Assembly: GCF_016901135.1 (NCBI RefSeq)
Contig: NZ_JAFEVL010000003.1
Coordinates: forward strand, 248,001 to 312,000
Direction: 5' to 3'
From: Martinezella lusitana
Lineage (GTDB): Bacteria > Pseudomonadota > Alphaproteobacteria > Rhizobiales > Rhizobiaceae
DNA length: 64,000 bases
This document shows positions 17,564-27,246 of the stretch, one piece after another. The notes beneath the pieces are model-generated. The model had not been told where the DNA came from and made no database searches. It saw nothing but the letters and a program-made list of their open reading frames with translations. Made by a program: the position numbers and the translations under genes. Position 1 is the stretch's first letter. Each line of letters begins with the position of its first letter.

Positions 17564-18169
17564 ATGACTGTATTTCGCAAGGTGGTCCTCGCCGCCCTTG
17601 GCGCCATCGGAATTCTGGGCGCGAGCTGCGCGGCTTATGCTGGCCTTCTACAGGCCACCGATAACTTTCATTCGGTGATTGATGGCCAACTTTACCGCTC
17701 GGCTCAGCCAACATCCGACGAACTCGCTTCTTACATCCAGACATACGGAATCAAGACAGTCATTAATCTGCGCGGAACGTATCCAGGTGCCGCATGGTAT
17801 GACGACGAAGTCACGACGGCTCGGGGCCTCGGCATAGCGCATATCGATTTTGGCATGTCGGCCTCGAAAACCATCTCGCCTGAAAAGGCGAAGCGGCTCG
17901 TCGAGTTGATGGCCTCGGCCCCAAAACCCATCCTTATTCACTGCCTCTCGGGTTCTGATCGCAGCGGTTTGGCGGCAGCACTTTATGTCAGGAAGATTGC
18001 CGGGCTGGATGAGGATAAAGCCGAAGGTCAACTATCTTTCTATTACGGACACGTGGGCATCCCCGTGGTTTCAGCCGCCTATGCTATGGATAGGAGCTGG
18101 GAGGATGTCGAGGCCCGGGACAAAAGACAGGCGCAGGCCGAGCTTGTAAACGGTGCTACTGTGCGATAG
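17564..18169 (+). CDS. Dual-specificity/tyrosine phosphatase-like protein, membrane-anchored or exported
   Basis: 201 residues. Residues about 5-28 are hydrophobic (signal or anchor). The P-loop HCLSGSDRSG fits the HC-x5-R phosphatase signature with Cys and Arg intact, and GQLYRSAQP plus INLRG are typical of this bacterial DSP-like group. A candidate general acid is the Asp in HIDFGMS. Its homologue at 37951-38511 has lost the Arg. Substrate unknown. Confidence 0.83.
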   Translation: MTVFRKVVLAALGAIGILGASCAAYAGLLQATDNFHSVIDGQLYRSAQPTSDELASYIQTYGIKTVINLRGTYPGAAWYDDEVTTARGLGIAHIDFGMSASKTISPEKAKRLVELMASAPKPILIHCLSGSDRSGLAAALYVRKIAGLDEDKAEGQLSFYYGHVGIPVVSAAYAMDRSWEDVEARDKRQAQAELVNGATVR

Positions 18170-18259
18170 CCACGGAAGCTAAACATACGTCTTTGAAGTG
18201 AATGCGTCGATGGCAGCTCGTAGGCCTTCGGCACGACCGAGAGACGCATAAGGCTGTTC

Positions 18260-20317
18260 TTGTCCGCTGCCCATCCAGCGACATCGCTGGCTAGAGATAC
18301 CCCTCGGGCACGCCGGATCATCGACAACAAGAGAAAATTGAGATCGGATAATATCGTGCGACAGGTTCAGGCTCTTGGGGCCACACACAAGCACGCTGTC
18401 ATGCGCCTTTTTGTTGTTGGCATGATCTGCGCGCTTCTCGATTTTATGGCTTTCGTGGTGCTGATCCGGGTTGGCATCGACCCGATGAAAGCTCACGTTC
18501 TGAGCTTCGCCTGTAGTGTTCTCTTATATTTTGTCTGCATCGCAACCGGGATCTTGGCGCGGATCGATCCCACTGTGGACAGCAACTCCAGCTCACAGCA
18601 GTTGGCAATTTTCCTTTTCCTGAGGCTTTTGACGCTCAGTCTGAGAGGCGGAATCTTTGTTGTCGCAATGACAACCCTCAATCTTCCGGTCCTTCTTTCC
18701 GGCGCCTCTGTGGTGCTTGCAAGCGCTGCCATTGGTTTACTGGGTGACACGCTTTTCTTATGGTCGACCGTACCTGTTGAAAGGCGAAAATTATTCGCCG
18801 CGGTTGGCATCATTATCTATCTTCTTTCACTGCGCCTCGTATTTCTCGGTTTCGCCAACCTTCTGCCTGAAGAGGCCTACTATTGGAATTATTCGCAGCA
18901 TCTAGACATCGGTTATCTTGATCATCCGCCGATGGTCGCATGGTTGATCTGGCTGGGAACCACGCTCTTTGGAGATAACGAGTTCGGTGTTCGCATCGGC
19001 GCATATATGTGTTGGCTATTGACCGCTGGTTTTTCCTTCCAGCTCGCGCGGAATCTCTTCGACAAGGCGACGGCAATAGCTTGCGCACTGTTGGTTGCCG
19101 TGCTCCCGTTTTATTTTTCGACCGGCTTTCTGATGATGCCAGACGCGCCGCTGGCCGCAGCCTGGGTGGCCACGCTATTTTTTCTGGAGCGAGCTCTCCT
19201 TGGTGAGAAGCATCTTGCTTGGTTCGGGGCTGGCGTGTCGTTTGGTATAGGCCTGCTGTCGAAGTACACGATACTGCTATTGGGGCCTGCAGCATTACTA
19301 TTCGTTCTGATCGACCCGAGATCGCGGCGATGGCTTGGTCGAAGAGAGCCATACCTTGCCGCTGCAGTCTCGGCCTTGTTATTTTCGCCAGTCGTTTACT
19401 GGAATGCAACGCACCAATGGATGTCCTTCGCATTCCAGGGGTCGAGACGCGTGGGTGAGGCATTTCAATTCACTTTGCCGTCTCTCATCGTCAGTGCCGC
19501 TGTTCTATTGACGCCCACCGGCCTCATTGCCGCCGCCGCCAGCCTGAAGGCGAATGTCTCTGCAGTCCGATCGCGACCAGGCGCGACCAGGGCGCTTTTC
19601 ATTCTCCTCTTCACACTTATCCCGCTTAGTGTATTTGTTCTCTTCAGCCTTTTCCATGAGAACAAGCCGAATTGGACCGGTCCTCTGTGGCTCGCGGTCC
19701 TTCCCTTCGTCGCATCCTTGCTTGCCGGAGCAGCGGGAGAAGACCGGTGGCTGGGAAGGCACCTGAGACGCGCATGGATACCGACGATCGGAATCACAAC
19801 GGCTGTTTATGCGGCGCTTTTTCATTACGTGGTTCTGGGTTTTCCCGGCGTCGGCTACATTCATAACATCCGCACATTACCGGTCGCGTGGAGCGAATTT
19901 GGCCAGGCGGTCGGCGCAATTGAGGCCGAGGTAGCCGAGGAGAGTACAGCTCCCGTCGTGCTGATCGGTACGGACAACTACTTCCTTGCCAGCGAAATGG
20001 CCTTCTATGTGCGCCAAGCACAGCGCGTTCAAGATAATTCAATAGGGCAGAGCGCCATTGGTGGCAGCAGTCTTATGTATGACCTCTGGCATCCGGCCGA
20101 AACGGTGCGAGGAAATACAGCAGTGCTGGTTGCTCTGAAACGAAACGAGTTGCAGCAAGACGACATCCCTCAATACTTCTCACGTCTGACCGACATTCAA
20201 GAGCAGGTCGTGCGAAAAAATGGCGTCGTCGTCGGGAGCTTCTATTATCGCGTGGGTTATAATCTTGGTCGTTGCGAGAATGCAGGCACGCAATGCGCCT
20301 CGTCCTCTGGAGGCTAG
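18260..20317 (+). CDS. GtrA-like domain fused to ArnT/PMT-type glycosyltransferase (GT39-like)
   Basis: 685 residues. About 45-165 is a GtrA-like four-helix membrane domain (MRLFVVGMICALLDFMAFVVL onward). From about 175 comes a polytopic ArnT/PMT-like transferase with EEAYYWNYSQHLDIGYLDHPPMVAW and MMPDAPLAAAW. It should transfer a sugar from an isoprenoid-phosphate donor to a lipid or protein outside the inner membrane. The start is uncertain: TTG at 18260 has a weak AAGG site; GTG at 18356 or ATG at 18401 are alternatives. The GT2 protein at 20576 could make its donor. Confidence 0.83.
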   Translation: MSAAHPATSLARDTPRARRIIDNKRKLRSDNIVRQVQALGATHKHAVMRLFVVGMICALLDFMAFVVLIRVGIDPMKAHVLSFACSVLLYFVCIATGILARIDPTVDSNSSSQQLAIFLFLRLLTLSLRGGIFVVAMTTLNLPVLLSGASVVLASAAIGLLGDTLFLWSTVPVERRKLFAAVGIIIYLLSLRLVFLGFANLLPEEAYYWNYSQHLDIGYLDHPPMVAWLIWLGTTLFGDNEFGVRIGAYMCWLLTAGFSFQLARNLFDKATAIACALLVAVLPFYFSTGFLMMPDAPLAAAWVATLFFLERALLGEKHLAWFGAGVSFGIGLLSKYTILLLGPAALLFVLIDPRSRRWLGRREPYLAAAVSALLFSPVVYWNATHQWMSFAFQGSRRVGEAFQFTLPSLIVSAAVLLTPTGLIAAAASLKANVSAVRSRPGATRALFILLFTLIPLSVFVLFSLFHENKPNWTGPLWLAVLPFVASLLAGAAGEDRWLGRHLRRAWIPTIGITTAVYAALFHYVVLGFPGVGYIHNIRTLPVAWSEFGQAVGAIEAEVAEESTAPVVLIGTDNYFLASEMAFYVRQAQRVQDNSIGQSAIGGSSLMYDLWHPAETVRGNTAVLVALKRNELQQDDIPQYFSRLTDIQEQVVRKNGVVVGSFYYRVGYNLGRCENAGTQCASSSGG

Positions 20318-20575
20318 ACATTTCCGGAGCCGGCTACATGTGCTATGAGTGGGTAGATACCGAATTTCAACGCAAATTCAGAGTATTGTCAGGTAATCGT
20401 GACATATTGTCTGGATCGAAGTCGCTCAGGCGTCATGGCGAGCCAATGGGCGACGAAGATTCGTGGAGGCAAGTTGGGTTCATGAGCCGCTGAAGCGGTC
20501 GTATGTATTCGGCTCGAACCTTCCGCGAATTCGTCGACAGAACTCGCCCTTCCTTCCAAGGAATATTAGACCCTT

Positions 20576-21742
20576 ATGACTTCATTTCGTTTGGCTCCCA
20601 TCCGCGCATGGCCTGGGGATTTGGCAATCATAAAGAGCGAAATCCCGCGGCAGGAGGGCTTTGAGCTCTCCATCGTCATACCCACCTTCAATGAACGTGA
20701 AAACATCGTCCCGCTCATCGAGCGCCTTCGGGCTGCGCTCGTCGGTATCGCATGGGAGGTGATTTTCGTTGATGACGATTCAAGCGATAAGACCGTCGAT
20801 GTCGTGCGAAGCCTTTCTCTAAGCGATCGGCGTATCCGAGGGATTCGACGGATCCATCGGCGCGGGCTTGCCGGCGCGTGCCTAGAAGGCATTCTCTCCA
20901 CGTCGGCGCCTATCGTTGCCGTTATGGATGCTGATCTTCAGCACGATGAAACGCGGCTGGCGGCCATGCTTGCCATGATGCGTAGCAATCGGACCGATCT
21001 GGTGGTTGCAACGAGATATGGCGAGGAAGGCTCGTCGGCTGAGGGGTTCAATGGCATCCGCCAAGTAGGAAGTCAGATGGCCATCCGGATTGCAAGGCGT
21101 CTGTTGAAGATCGAGACGTCCGATCCGATGAGCGGGTTTTTCATGGTCAAACGCGCGCTGATCGACGAGCTTGCTCCGAAGCTCTCGCAGCAAGGCTTCA
21201 AGATCCTGCTGGATATTATCGCGTCATCGCCCGTTCCCTTGAAAATTGGGGAGATTTCATACGTGTTTCGGCCAAGGATTCACGGCGAGAGCAAACTCGA
21301 TGCATCGGTGGTATTCGAGTATCTTGGGCTCCTCGTCGCAAAATGGTCCGGCGATATTATTTCCTCGCGAATGCTATTGTTCGGCTTGGTCGGCCTTAGC
21401 GGTGTTGTCGTTCACCTGACCATCTTGCGGTTGCTGCTGCTGGGTGGACTGGCATTTCCGGTCAGCCAGGCTGCCGCCATGTTGGCCGCAGTCATCTCGA
21501 ATTACACGTTCAACAATGCCCTCACATACAGAGATCGACGCCGCCGCGGCGTGCGATTCGTGACAGGCTTGATGTTGTTCGCGGCATTTTGCAGCGTCGG
21601 AGTTCTCGCGGGGACCGGAGTGTCGTCACTTTTTTACAGCCGGGAGCCACAATGGTGGCTCGCCGGCCTGGCGGGAGCCGTCATTGGTGCAGGCTGGAAC
21701 TATCTTACCAGCTCCATGATTACCTGGCGGCGAGCAGACTGA
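20576..21742 (+). CDS. Dolichol-phosphate-mannose-synthase-like GT2 with C-terminal GtrA domain
   Basis: 388 residues. The GT2 domain (residues 30-255) has LSIVIPTFNERENI, FVDDDSSD, the DXD-like VMDADLQHD and DPMSGFF. About 265-385 is a GtrA-like membrane domain (LLLFGLVGLSGVVVHL). It would load a sugar onto polyprenyl phosphate and help flip it, feeding the PMT-like enzyme upstream. The final glycan is unknown. Confidence 0.88.
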   Translation: MTSFRLAPIRAWPGDLAIIKSEIPRQEGFELSIVIPTFNERENIVPLIERLRAALVGIAWEVIFVDDDSSDKTVDVVRSLSLSDRRIRGIRRIHRRGLAGACLEGILSTSAPIVAVMDADLQHDETRLAAMLAMMRSNRTDLVVATRYGEEGSSAEGFNGIRQVGSQMAIRIARRLLKIETSDPMSGFFMVKRALIDELAPKLSQQGFKILLDIIASSPVPLKIGEISYVFRPRIHGESKLDASVVFEYLGLLVAKWSGDIISSRMLLFGLVGLSGVVVHLTILRLLLLGGLAFPVSQAAAMLAAVISNYTFNNALTYRDRRRRGVRFVTGLMLFAAFCSVGVLAGTGVSSLFYSREPQWWLAGLAGAVIGAGWNYLTSSMITWRRAD

Positions 21743-21944
21743 TCGGAAGCGCTGGAATTATCGGGCCGATTTGAACCACAGTCGTATATGCGCCCCGACC
21801 ACTAGATCTGCGCAGGTCCACAAATGGCGTGGATGTCGTCGGCATGAACACCCGCCAAATCTGCCCCGCCCACGACGTCTCGAAGTGCCTCGCCTTGAGT
21901 AACCGCGGCCTGTTAATTGCTAACCCCAGGTCATCTCCGAGCTT

Positions 21945-22589
21945 CTATGAATAGGCCGCTTCATGGAAATCGATCTCCAGGCGTTGAACCAGGCCGAAGA
22001 TCATGCTCAGGCGCTTGCGCTCGGCGGCATCCACCATCTCGCCGGCTTCGTCCAGCACGGTCTTCAACCATCGCGCCTGCGCCTCGAATGCCGGTTCGGC
22101 ATGGAGCATAACCCACTCCTTCAGAAGCGGATCGCTGATCGTGCATCTGCTGGCTGCCGTCGACCAGGTCCAGTACATCCATTCAGCGGCAAACATTGCC
22201 GCAATCGTATCGAAGAAACCGCCATTGCGCGCGATCGACAGCATCCCGTCGCGGAAGGCGGCGACATCTTCGCGGCTGGTGTCATAGCTGGCCGGATCAA
22301 TGCCACGGATGACGAAGGTCTTTTCGAAATAGGCGATCTGCTGATTGGCCAAAGCGTCGAGCACGCCGATCAGCCAGCGTTTCTGTGCCATCGTCCCGGC
22401 CTTGGCGGTGGCATAGGCGAAGATCGCGATCGCGGTATCGACAAAGGCACCTTCGAAAACAAGATAGCGCTCGAAGGCCTCGATCGGCAGACGATCGGCC
22501 TTGATGTCCTCGACAAATCGATGATGAACCATCGCATCGAATAGGTCGCGGTTTTCATCGAGCATCTGTTCGGAAAGGCTTTGCATCAT
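21945..22589 (-). CDS. TenA-family protein (thiaminase II-like), Cys-lacking type
   Basis: 214 residues of the TenA/PqqC all-helical fold: HHRFVEDIKADRLPIEAFERYLVFEGAFVDTAIAIFAYATAKA and a C-terminal FHEA. The Cys that precedes W-x-Y in TenA_C thiaminases is absent (MFAAEWMYW), pointing to the TenA_E kind. It lies 6 nt after the BtpA-family gene on the same strand. In a sugar-importer locus it may act as a C-N hydrolase on a heterocyclic part rather than in thiamine salvage; that is inference. Confidence 0.8.
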   Translation of the reverse strand: MMQSLSEQMLDENRDLFDAMVHHRFVEDIKADRLPIEAFERYLVFEGAFVDTAIAIFAYATAKAGTMAQKRWLIGVLDALANQQIAYFEKTFVIRGIDPASYDTSREDVAAFRDGMLSIARNGGFFDTIAAMFAAEWMYWTWSTAASRCTISDPLLKEWVMLHAEPAFEAQARWLKTVLDEAGEMVDAAERKRLSMIFGLVQRLEIDFHEAAYS

Positions 22590-22595
22590 GATTGC

Positions 22596-23438
22596 TCACG
22601 CCTCCAGGCCGGGTGCCGCAGCAGCCACAAAAGCGGCGACGCGGGCTGGGTCGACTGGGTTCCACCACACACCCTCCTCTTTGAGCGACGAAGCGACAAT
22701 GACGCCGTTCGTACGCTTGAGAATTTCAACGATATTGTCCTTGGTGACGCCGGATCCGACGAGCAGCGGCAGATGCGTTGCCGCGCCGATTTCCTCGATC
22801 TCCTTAATCGTCGCGCTATTGCCCGTTCGCTGGCCGGTGGCAATCACCACGTCGGCATCGAAGAAGGCAAGATCGCGCGTCAATTCATCGATCGTCCGGT
22901 CCGCGGTGATGGCATGCGCGCCATGCTTCACGTGGCTGTCGGCAAAAACCCTTATATGCTCGGCGCGCAGTAGCGACCGATAACGCATCGCCTCGGCTGC
23001 ACGACCCTCCATAAAGCCCTCGTTGGCCACATAGGCATTGGCCCATTGATTGACGCGGATGAAGCGCGCGCCGCCGGCTATGGCAATTGCGAAGGCGGGG
23101 ATAGGCGCATTGGCAAGCACATTGATGCCAAGCGGCACACCGACGGCGCGGGCAATGCGATCCGTGATAACAGACATGAAGGCGGCCGTCTCGTGTCCGA
23201 TGTCTTCGGGCTTGGAGAAGGGAATGTCGCCGTGGTTTTCAATGATCAGACCATGCATGCCACCTTTGACAAGCGCTTCCGCATCGCGCATGCAGGTGTC
23301 ATAGATTGTGTCCATCGCGGCACTGCGATAACGCGGCGCGCCCGGAAAGGCCGGGCAATGAATCATGCCGATCAGCGCCTTGTCAGTCCCGAATATTTCC
23401 CTTATGGCGCTTGAAGCTCTGTCAGATATCAGTTGCAT
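22596..23438 (-). CDS. BtpA/SgcQ-family TIM-barrel protein
   Basis: 280 residues: ALIGMIHCPAFPGAPRY near the start, GLIIENHGDIPF, VPLGINVLANA, GARFIRVNQWANAYV and LLVGSGVTKDNI, the pattern of the BtpA family. BtpA was named for photosystem I assembly in cyanobacteria; members in other bacteria sit in sugar or nucleoside loci (for example SgcQ), so an enzymatic role is likely here. Good AAGGAAAG ribosome site. It is divergent from the PfkB kinase across only 26 nt. Confidence 0.82.
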   Translation of the reverse strand: MQLISDRASSAIREIFGTDKALIGMIHCPAFPGAPRYRSAAMDTIYDTCMRDAEALVKGGMHGLIIENHGDIPFSKPEDIGHETAAFMSVITDRIARAVGVPLGINVLANAPIPAFAIAIAGGARFIRVNQWANAYVANEGFMEGRAAEAMRYRSLLRAEHIRVFADSHVKHGAHAITADRTIDELTRDLAFFDADVVIATGQRTGNSATIKEIEEIGAATHLPLLVGSGVTKDNIVEILKRTNGVIVASSLKEEGVWWNPVDPARVAAFVAAAAPGLEA

Positions 23439-23464
23439 TTCTCTTTCCTTTCCGAAGGTGTGCC

Positions 23465-24367
23465 ATGCGTGCCTATGTCATCGGTAACGTCGCCATCGAC
23501 GAAACCATATCCGTGTTGTCGATGCCCGAAGCGGGCGCCTCGATCCTTGGTCGGGAGGAAACCCGCGACCTAGGCGGCAAGGGTGCCAACCAGGCAGTCG
23601 TGATGAGCCGGACCGGCCTTTCCACGACGCTCGTTACGGCCGTCGGCGAGGATTTTCGCGCCCAGACGATCCGCGACCATCTTGCCGAAGAAGCTCTGCA
23701 TACCTGCCTATCGAGCAATCCCGGCCGCTCCAGCGACTTTTCCATCATCTTCACCACTCCCGACGGCGAAAACGCCATCGTAACCACCACGGCTTCCGCC
23801 GAAGCGCTGTCCCTTTCCGAGGCTCTTGCGCCGCTGGACGATGCCGCAGCCGGCAACCTCGTCGTGTTGCAAGGCAACCTCAGCCAGGATGTCACCCGAG
23901 GCATCCTTAGCGAAGCAAGGCGCCGCGGGATCACGACAGCCTTCAACCCATCGCCGCTTCGACCCTACTTCACCGACCTCTGGCCACTGATCGACATCGC
24001 CTTCCTCAACAAAGGCGAGGCGGAAAGCTTGACCGGATCCTCGGGCGAGGACGCCATTCGCCACCTTGCCGGAGCTGGTGTTGCCCAGATCGTCCTGACG
24101 CTCGGCGGCGAAGGTGCGATCCTTGCACATGCAAACCAAATCGTCGCAACCGTCCCTGCCCTCGCCATTGATGTCGTGGACACGACCGGCGCCGGCGATA
24201 CATTCATGGCCGTCGCCCTCGCCTCGGCAGCGCTGAGAAACTCCGTGCTCGACATCAGGGCTATCGGCCATGCGACCGCCGCCGCCGCCCTCACCGTCAG
24301 CCGGCGGGGAACACGATCCGCATTCCCCAGCCGCCAGGAGCTTGCCGACATTCTTGCCCGCGGCTGA
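23465..24367 (+). CDS. PfkB-family carbohydrate/nucleoside kinase
   Basis: 300 residues starting at the ATG with GAAGG upstream; an in-frame extension to 23306 overlaps the divergent gene and is rejected. Ribokinase hallmarks are RDLGGKGANQAVV (residues about 35-45), NPSPLR and the anion-hole/catalytic DTTGAGDTF. It phosphorylates a sugar or nucleoside, probably the imported solute or a breakdown product. Confidence 0.9.
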   Translation: MRAYVIGNVAIDETISVLSMPEAGASILGREETRDLGGKGANQAVVMSRTGLSTTLVTAVGEDFRAQTIRDHLAEEALHTCLSSNPGRSSDFSIIFTTPDGENAIVTTTASAEALSLSEALAPLDDAAAGNLVVLQGNLSQDVTRGILSEARRRGITTAFNPSPLRPYFTDLWPLIDIAFLNKGEAESLTGSSGEDAIRHLAGAGVAQIVLTLGGEGAILAHANQIVATVPALAIDVVDTTGAGDTFMAVALASAALRNSVLDIRAIGHATAAAALTVSRRGTRSAFPSRQELADILARG

Positions 24368-24369
24368 GC

Positions 24370-25140
24370 CTACGACCTCTCGGTCAGCCAACCGAGAATG
24401 TTCTTCCAAAGGCGTCCATAGCCCTCCCATTCGCAGAAGGCCGGTGACAGCCAATGCGGTCCGATATCCGAGGTCCAGGCAGCCGTGCGGCCATTGCCGA
24501 ATTTGCCTGTGACAAGCAGCGGATGACCGCCTTGGTCGTCCGGCAGGCGGGCAATGACTTCGACGTCGGCCCGTTCACGCACCTCGACCTCGTTGACACC
24601 CAGGAGCAGAGGCCATTCCTTCGGCAGGCCGGTGACGGTCGCATGATCCGGTTTTTCGATGACGGGCGTAGTCCCTTCCGAAATTTCGACGCGGTCGTCA
24701 TAGGGTAGGCATGTGACCGGCAGCACGTCCTCGACGGCGGTGCGGCGCCAGCGGGCCTTGCCATCAATCCCCTGGAACGAAAAGTAGCCGCCGACCATCA
24801 GCAGGCCGCCGCCCTTCTCGACCCAGGCCTTGAGCAGCTTCAGGCGGTTCGGCACGGTCTTGGAGTGGAGCCAGACATCCGGCGGTAGAAGAAGAGAGTT
24901 GGCACCGATATCGGAGAGGATGATGGCGTCATAGGCATCAAGTCCCGCCATCTCGAAGGGCAGCTTTTCGACCGCTTCGTGCGCGGGCATATAGGTCAGC
25001 TCATACTCGCTGCCGGCGAGAGCCTTGACGAGCGGTTCGGCACCGAGATGAAAGGTGACGCTTCCGAACTGGTCGAACCCTTTGTAATGCGTCGCCGAAC
25101 TGACCCAGCTTTCGCCGACCAGAAGAACCTTCTTCGTCAT
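24370..25140 (-). CDS. Putative glutamine-amidotransferase-like protein (DUF1355/PF07090 type)
   Basis: 256 residues, starting MTKKVLLVGESWVSSATHYKGFDQF and with LDAYDAIILSDIGANSLLL and EKGGGLLMVGGYFSFQG, the class I glutamine amidotransferase-like fold of this family. The Cys of true GATases is not in the expected elbow (VGGYFSF), so transferase activity is doubtful. It is the last gene of the leftward LacI-importer operon. Confidence 0.75.
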   Translation of the reverse strand: MTKKVLLVGESWVSSATHYKGFDQFGSVTFHLGAEPLVKALAGSEYELTYMPAHEAVEKLPFEMAGLDAYDAIILSDIGANSLLLPPDVWLHSKTVPNRLKLLKAWVEKGGGLLMVGGYFSFQGIDGKARWRRTAVEDVLPVTCLPYDDRVEISEGTTPVIEKPDHATVTGLPKEWPLLLGVNEVEVRERADVEVIARLPDDQGGHPLLVTGKFGNGRTAAWTSDIGPHWLSPAFCEWEGYGRLWKNILGWLTERS

Positions 25141-25169
25141 GATGTTTCCATTTCTATTTTTCTTGATGG

Positions 25170-26240
25170 TTAGATCGTCGCTTCGAAGACCGACCGCGGA
25201 TTGGCGCGCATGAAAATGTCGAGCGTCTTGTCATCCAAGCCGTGACGTTTCAATCGCGGCAGGAAGTGGCGCAGGATATAGGCATAGCCGTTGCCGCCAT
25301 AATGCTTCAGCATCATCTTCAGGAAGACGTCGTGCGACAGCAGTATCCGGCCGACATGGCCCATCTCGACCAACTTGACGATCGCGCGGGCCACCTCCTC
25401 ATCGCTCGGGCACTGCACCTGCTGGTCGGCATAGAAAAAATCCATACCGATCATGTCGTATTCGAGGAAGGCGCCGCGGGCAGCCAGCTCCGACTGATAG
25501 GTGAGATCGTCATGCGACGGGTTCATGTGGCAAAGGACGGTATGCCTGAGATCAGCGCCCTCGGACGAGACGATGTCGAGAACCTTATGGCCCAAACGGA
25601 ACCAACCGGGCAAATGCACCATCAGGGGCAGGCCGGTGCGTGTCTGCGCCTGCGCCGCGCCGCGCAGCGACTTCTCCTCCTGCGCGGTAAAGTCGGAGGA
25701 GACGCCGATCTCCCCGATCAGGCCGATCCTGACATCGGTATTGTCGGCCCCGACCGTAGCTTCGAGGACGATCTCGTCGGCGATATCACCGACCGACATG
25801 GCGGCGACCCTTACCGGATGCGAGGAGCCGAGATAGAAGCCCGCCCCCATCACGATGTTCAATCCCGTGGCCTTGGATATGCGCCGCATCGCCAGCGGAT
25901 CCCGGCCGATGCCCTGGCAGGTAGGCTCGACGACGGTCTGGCCGCCAAGCCCCGCAAAGTCCTCAAGTTCTTGAATGGCAAGCTTTTCATCATCAAGCGT
26001 AATATTATGCTTGTTGACGAAGGGATCCTGCCGAAGCTCGCTCAAGATTTCCATGCAGACGAAGCCTTCGGCGAGATATTGCCGTTCGGGCGTCTTCGGC
26101 GCATGCCACCAGCAGCGGCAGTCGTTGAGGATATGCTCGTGCATCAGCGTGAGGCCGAGGTCGGACACCGGAATTGGTCCACCCACGGTCATCACCATGC
26201 CGGAGCGCACATGACCTGGCGAAAGCTCGTCGATCTTCAT
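25170..26240 (-). CDS. Phosphotriesterase-related metal hydrolase
   Basis: 356 residues of amidohydrolase fold: HEH metal motif in TLMHEHILND, a bridging acid in GLIGEIGVSS, His in MVHLPG and LCHMNPSHDD, and Asp in LLSHDVF. The ATG at 26240 is chosen, 2 nt past the permease stop with GAGGAAAG upstream; the longer frame overlaps the permease gene. Related enzymes are often lactonases, which would fit sugar catabolism. Confidence 0.85.
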   Translation of the reverse strand: MKIDELSPGHVRSGMVMTVGGPIPVSDLGLTLMHEHILNDCRCWWHAPKTPERQYLAEGFVCMEILSELRQDPFVNKHNITLDDEKLAIQELEDFAGLGGQTVVEPTCQGIGRDPLAMRRISKATGLNIVMGAGFYLGSSHPVRVAAMSVGDIADEIVLEATVGADNTDVRIGLIGEIGVSSDFTAQEEKSLRGAAQAQTRTGLPLMVHLPGWFRLGHKVLDIVSSEGADLRHTVLCHMNPSHDDLTYQSELAARGAFLEYDMIGMDFFYADQQVQCPSDEEVARAIVKLVEMGHVGRILLSHDVFLKMMLKHYGGNGYAYILRHFLPRLKRHGLDDKTLDIFMRANPRSVFEATI

Positions 26241-26241
26241 G

Positions 26242-27246
26242 TCAGGCTTTCCTCTTGCGGGCGAACCGGAAATTGGTGGTGAAGATGCGAGTGTTGAGCC
26301 AAATGGCGACCAAGATGATCGCACCGGTGACGATCTGGGTGAAGAAGGGCGAAATATGCATCAGGATCAGGCCGTTGCCGATGACGGCGATGGTCATGGT
26401 GCCGAGGACCGTGCCGATCATCGTCCCACGGCCCCCCATCAATGACGTACCCCCGAGGACAACCGCCGCAATCACCTGCAGTTCGAAACCGACGGCGGCA
26501 TTCGACGAGCCGGAACCGAGACGCGCCGCGATCAACAATCCGGCCAGCGCCGAGGCAACGCCCGATACCAGATAGGCCGAGGCAACGATCCACTTGGCGG
26601 GCATGCCGACACGGCGAGCCGCCTCCATGTTGGAACCGACCGCCACGATCTGCCGGCCATATTTCGTGGCCGCAATGACGACATAGCCGACGACCGCAAT
26701 GACGATTGCGATCAGCGCCGGCACGGGAAAGCCCGCCAGTTCACCGCGCCCCATGTAGAAGAAGCCCGGGACGTCATTGATGGGGATCGAATAGCCCTGT
26801 GTCAGATAGAGCGCCACGCCGCGCAGGATGGAGAGCCCGGCCAGGGTGACGATGAAGGCCGGAATGTCCTGATAGGCAATAAACCAGCCCTGCAGCAGGC
26901 CAATAATACCGCCGAATACGAGCATGCCGAGCGACACGATGGGCCAGGGCAGGCCCGTGGCGAGCGTGATCGCGGCAACCGCATTTATGAGCGCCAGCAT
27001 GGAGCCGACCGACAGGTCGATGCCCCCGGTGACGATGACCATGGTCATCGCGATCGCCACGATGAGAATGGGGGCGGCCTGGCGCACGATGTTGAGAATA
27101 TTGCCTGCGGTCATGAAGGTCGTCGTCGTCAGCGAAAAGAAGACGAGGCAGGCCAGGAAGAAAAAGGCGATGGATAGAACCTGGGCATGCTCGCCGAAGA
27201 AATCGGCCAGCGGCGAACCCTTGGCGCGTTCGGTATAGAGGGTCAA
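26242..27246 (-). CDS. ABC sugar transporter permease (RbsC family)
   Basis: 334 residues, about nine hydrophobic segments, with the RbsC-family stretches VTGGIDLSVGSMLALINAVAA and LQVIAAVVLGGTSLMGGRGT. The start overlaps the ATPase end by 4 nt. It works with the ATPase and binding protein upstream. Confidence 0.93.
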   Translation of the reverse strand: MTLYTERAKGSPLADFFGEHAQVLSIAFFFLACLVFFSLTTTTFMTAGNILNIVRQAAPILIVAIAMTMVIVTGGIDLSVGSMLALINAVAAITLATGLPWPIVSLGMLVFGGIIGLLQGWFIAYQDIPAFIVTLAGLSILRGVALYLTQGYSIPINDVPGFFYMGRGELAGFPVPALIAIVIAVVGYVVIAATKYGRQIVAVGSNMEAARRVGMPAKWIVASAYLVSGVASALAGLLIAARLGSGSSNAAVGFELQVIAAVVLGGTSLMGGRGTMIGTVLGTMTIAVIGNGLILMHISPFFTQIVTGAIILVAIWLNTRIFTTNFRFARKRKA

